From positions 6,129-70,128 of the forward strand of contig CALATT010000051.1 of assembly GCA_937891905.1 (NCBI GenBank): 64,000 nucleotides of DNA, in the 5' to 3' direction. Position 1 is the first letter of the stretch, and every line of letters begins with the position of its first letter. This document shows positions 63,848 to 64,000 of the stretch, in pieces. The notes beneath the pieces were generated by a model. It was not told the DNA's origin. It was given only the letters and a program-made list of their open reading frames with translations, and did not search any database. The translations under genes and the position numbers were made by a program. This DNA is from an uncultured Bacteroidales bacterium (GTDB lineage Bacteria > Bacteroidota > Bacteroidia > Bacteroidales > Paludibacteraceae).

Positions 63848-63889
63848 CCTTAATGCTCCTTAAAGACCTTAAAGACCTTACGGACCCTT
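63848..63889. repeat. 9-bp tandem array downstream of the transferase
   Basis: CCTT recurs at 63848, 63858, 63867, 63876 and, loosely, 63886; the central units CCTTAAAGA, CCTTAAAGA, CCTTACGGA are exactly 9 bp and share CCTTA with the array at 61596. The 63794-64000 stretch has no gene. Confidence 0.8.
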
Positions 63890-63907
63890 CCTGCGCAACT
63901 GTTTTTG

Positions 63908-63924
63908 AAGCGTAGCGCTTTTTT
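63908..63924 (+). terminator. Probable terminator near the right edge
   Basis: AAGCG-TAG-CGCTT followed by T4 or more. A second A/T-rich hairpin with a CG centre follows at about 63936-63951. Confidence 0.6.
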
Positions 63925-64000
63925 GTTAGTGAGTAAAACGAACGCGTTTTTGTGAGGCGGATGATAAATATGACACGATAATGTAAAATTTATCTTTGTT

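Noticed and set aside
1..64000. Prophage, insertion sequence or integrative element
   Set aside because: No transposase, integrase, phage structural or conjugation gene is visible on either strand.

Overview
The window comes from a chromosome of the order Bacteroidales (phylum Bacteroidota). The evidence is the promoter type (a -7 element TAnnTTTG about 20 bases downstream of TTTG or CTTG, seen before at least eight transcription units), a hybrid two-component regulator typical of gut Bacteroidales, DUF4827 and DUF4296 lipoproteins, and two secreted proteins that end in the same short Bacteroidales C-terminal tail. I cannot name the genus. No prophage, insertion sequence or CRISPR array is visible.

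Layout. 1-562: start of a DUF4143-type AAA ATPase that runs off the left edge, preceded by a 32-bp triple repeat. 730-14922 (minus): a pectin block with a GH105 lipoprotein, a small membrane-anchored protein, and a 4044-residue secreted multidomain protein with an N-terminal pectate lyase. 15177-15265: tRNA-Leu(UAA). 15355-21545 (minus): uxaB-uxaA-comF-nadB-nlpC, joining the galacturonate branch (tagaturonate reductase, altronate dehydratase) to housekeeping genes. 21771-27186: ychF, a Na/Ca exchanger, a PH-domain protein, an XRE regulator, a split chromate transporter, uridine kinase and a hibernation factor. 27438-30248: a secreted pectin methylesterase. 30424-39530 (plus): a tight run of a CofE-like ligase, rmlA, a hybrid two-component regulator, two lipoproteins, glmM, surE and a small membrane protein. 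39511-45953 (minus): rsfS-ftsH-M16 protease-lpxB. 46511-48917 (plus): a SAM-II-type riboswitch with an intrinsic terminator, then metK-lspA-DUF4296. 48952-61450 (minus): a 12-gene apparent operon. 61788-63793 (plus): an unidentified structured RNA and a phosphoethanolamine-transferase-like membrane protein.

How they may work together. Pectate lyase, pectin methylesterase, GH105, UxaB and UxaA cover several steps from pectin to 2-keto-3-deoxygluconate; no SusC/SusD pair, uxaC, kdgK or eda is in the window. The 48952-61450 operon holds a sugar aminotransferase, a hexapeptide acyltransferase, a polyprenyl-phosphate glycosyltransferase, two SMR subunits and two GT-C-like membrane proteins. This is the part list of an Arn-like pathway that flips a lipid-linked amino sugar and moves it onto an envelope acceptor. 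A tandem ATP-grasp protein and a FemAB/GNAT-like acyltransferase are added. This is my main candidate for an undescribed system.

A second theme is short intergenic tandem arrays with exact periods of 7, 9 or 11 bp and variable internal bases. They sit at gene ends and in three places run into coding sequence.
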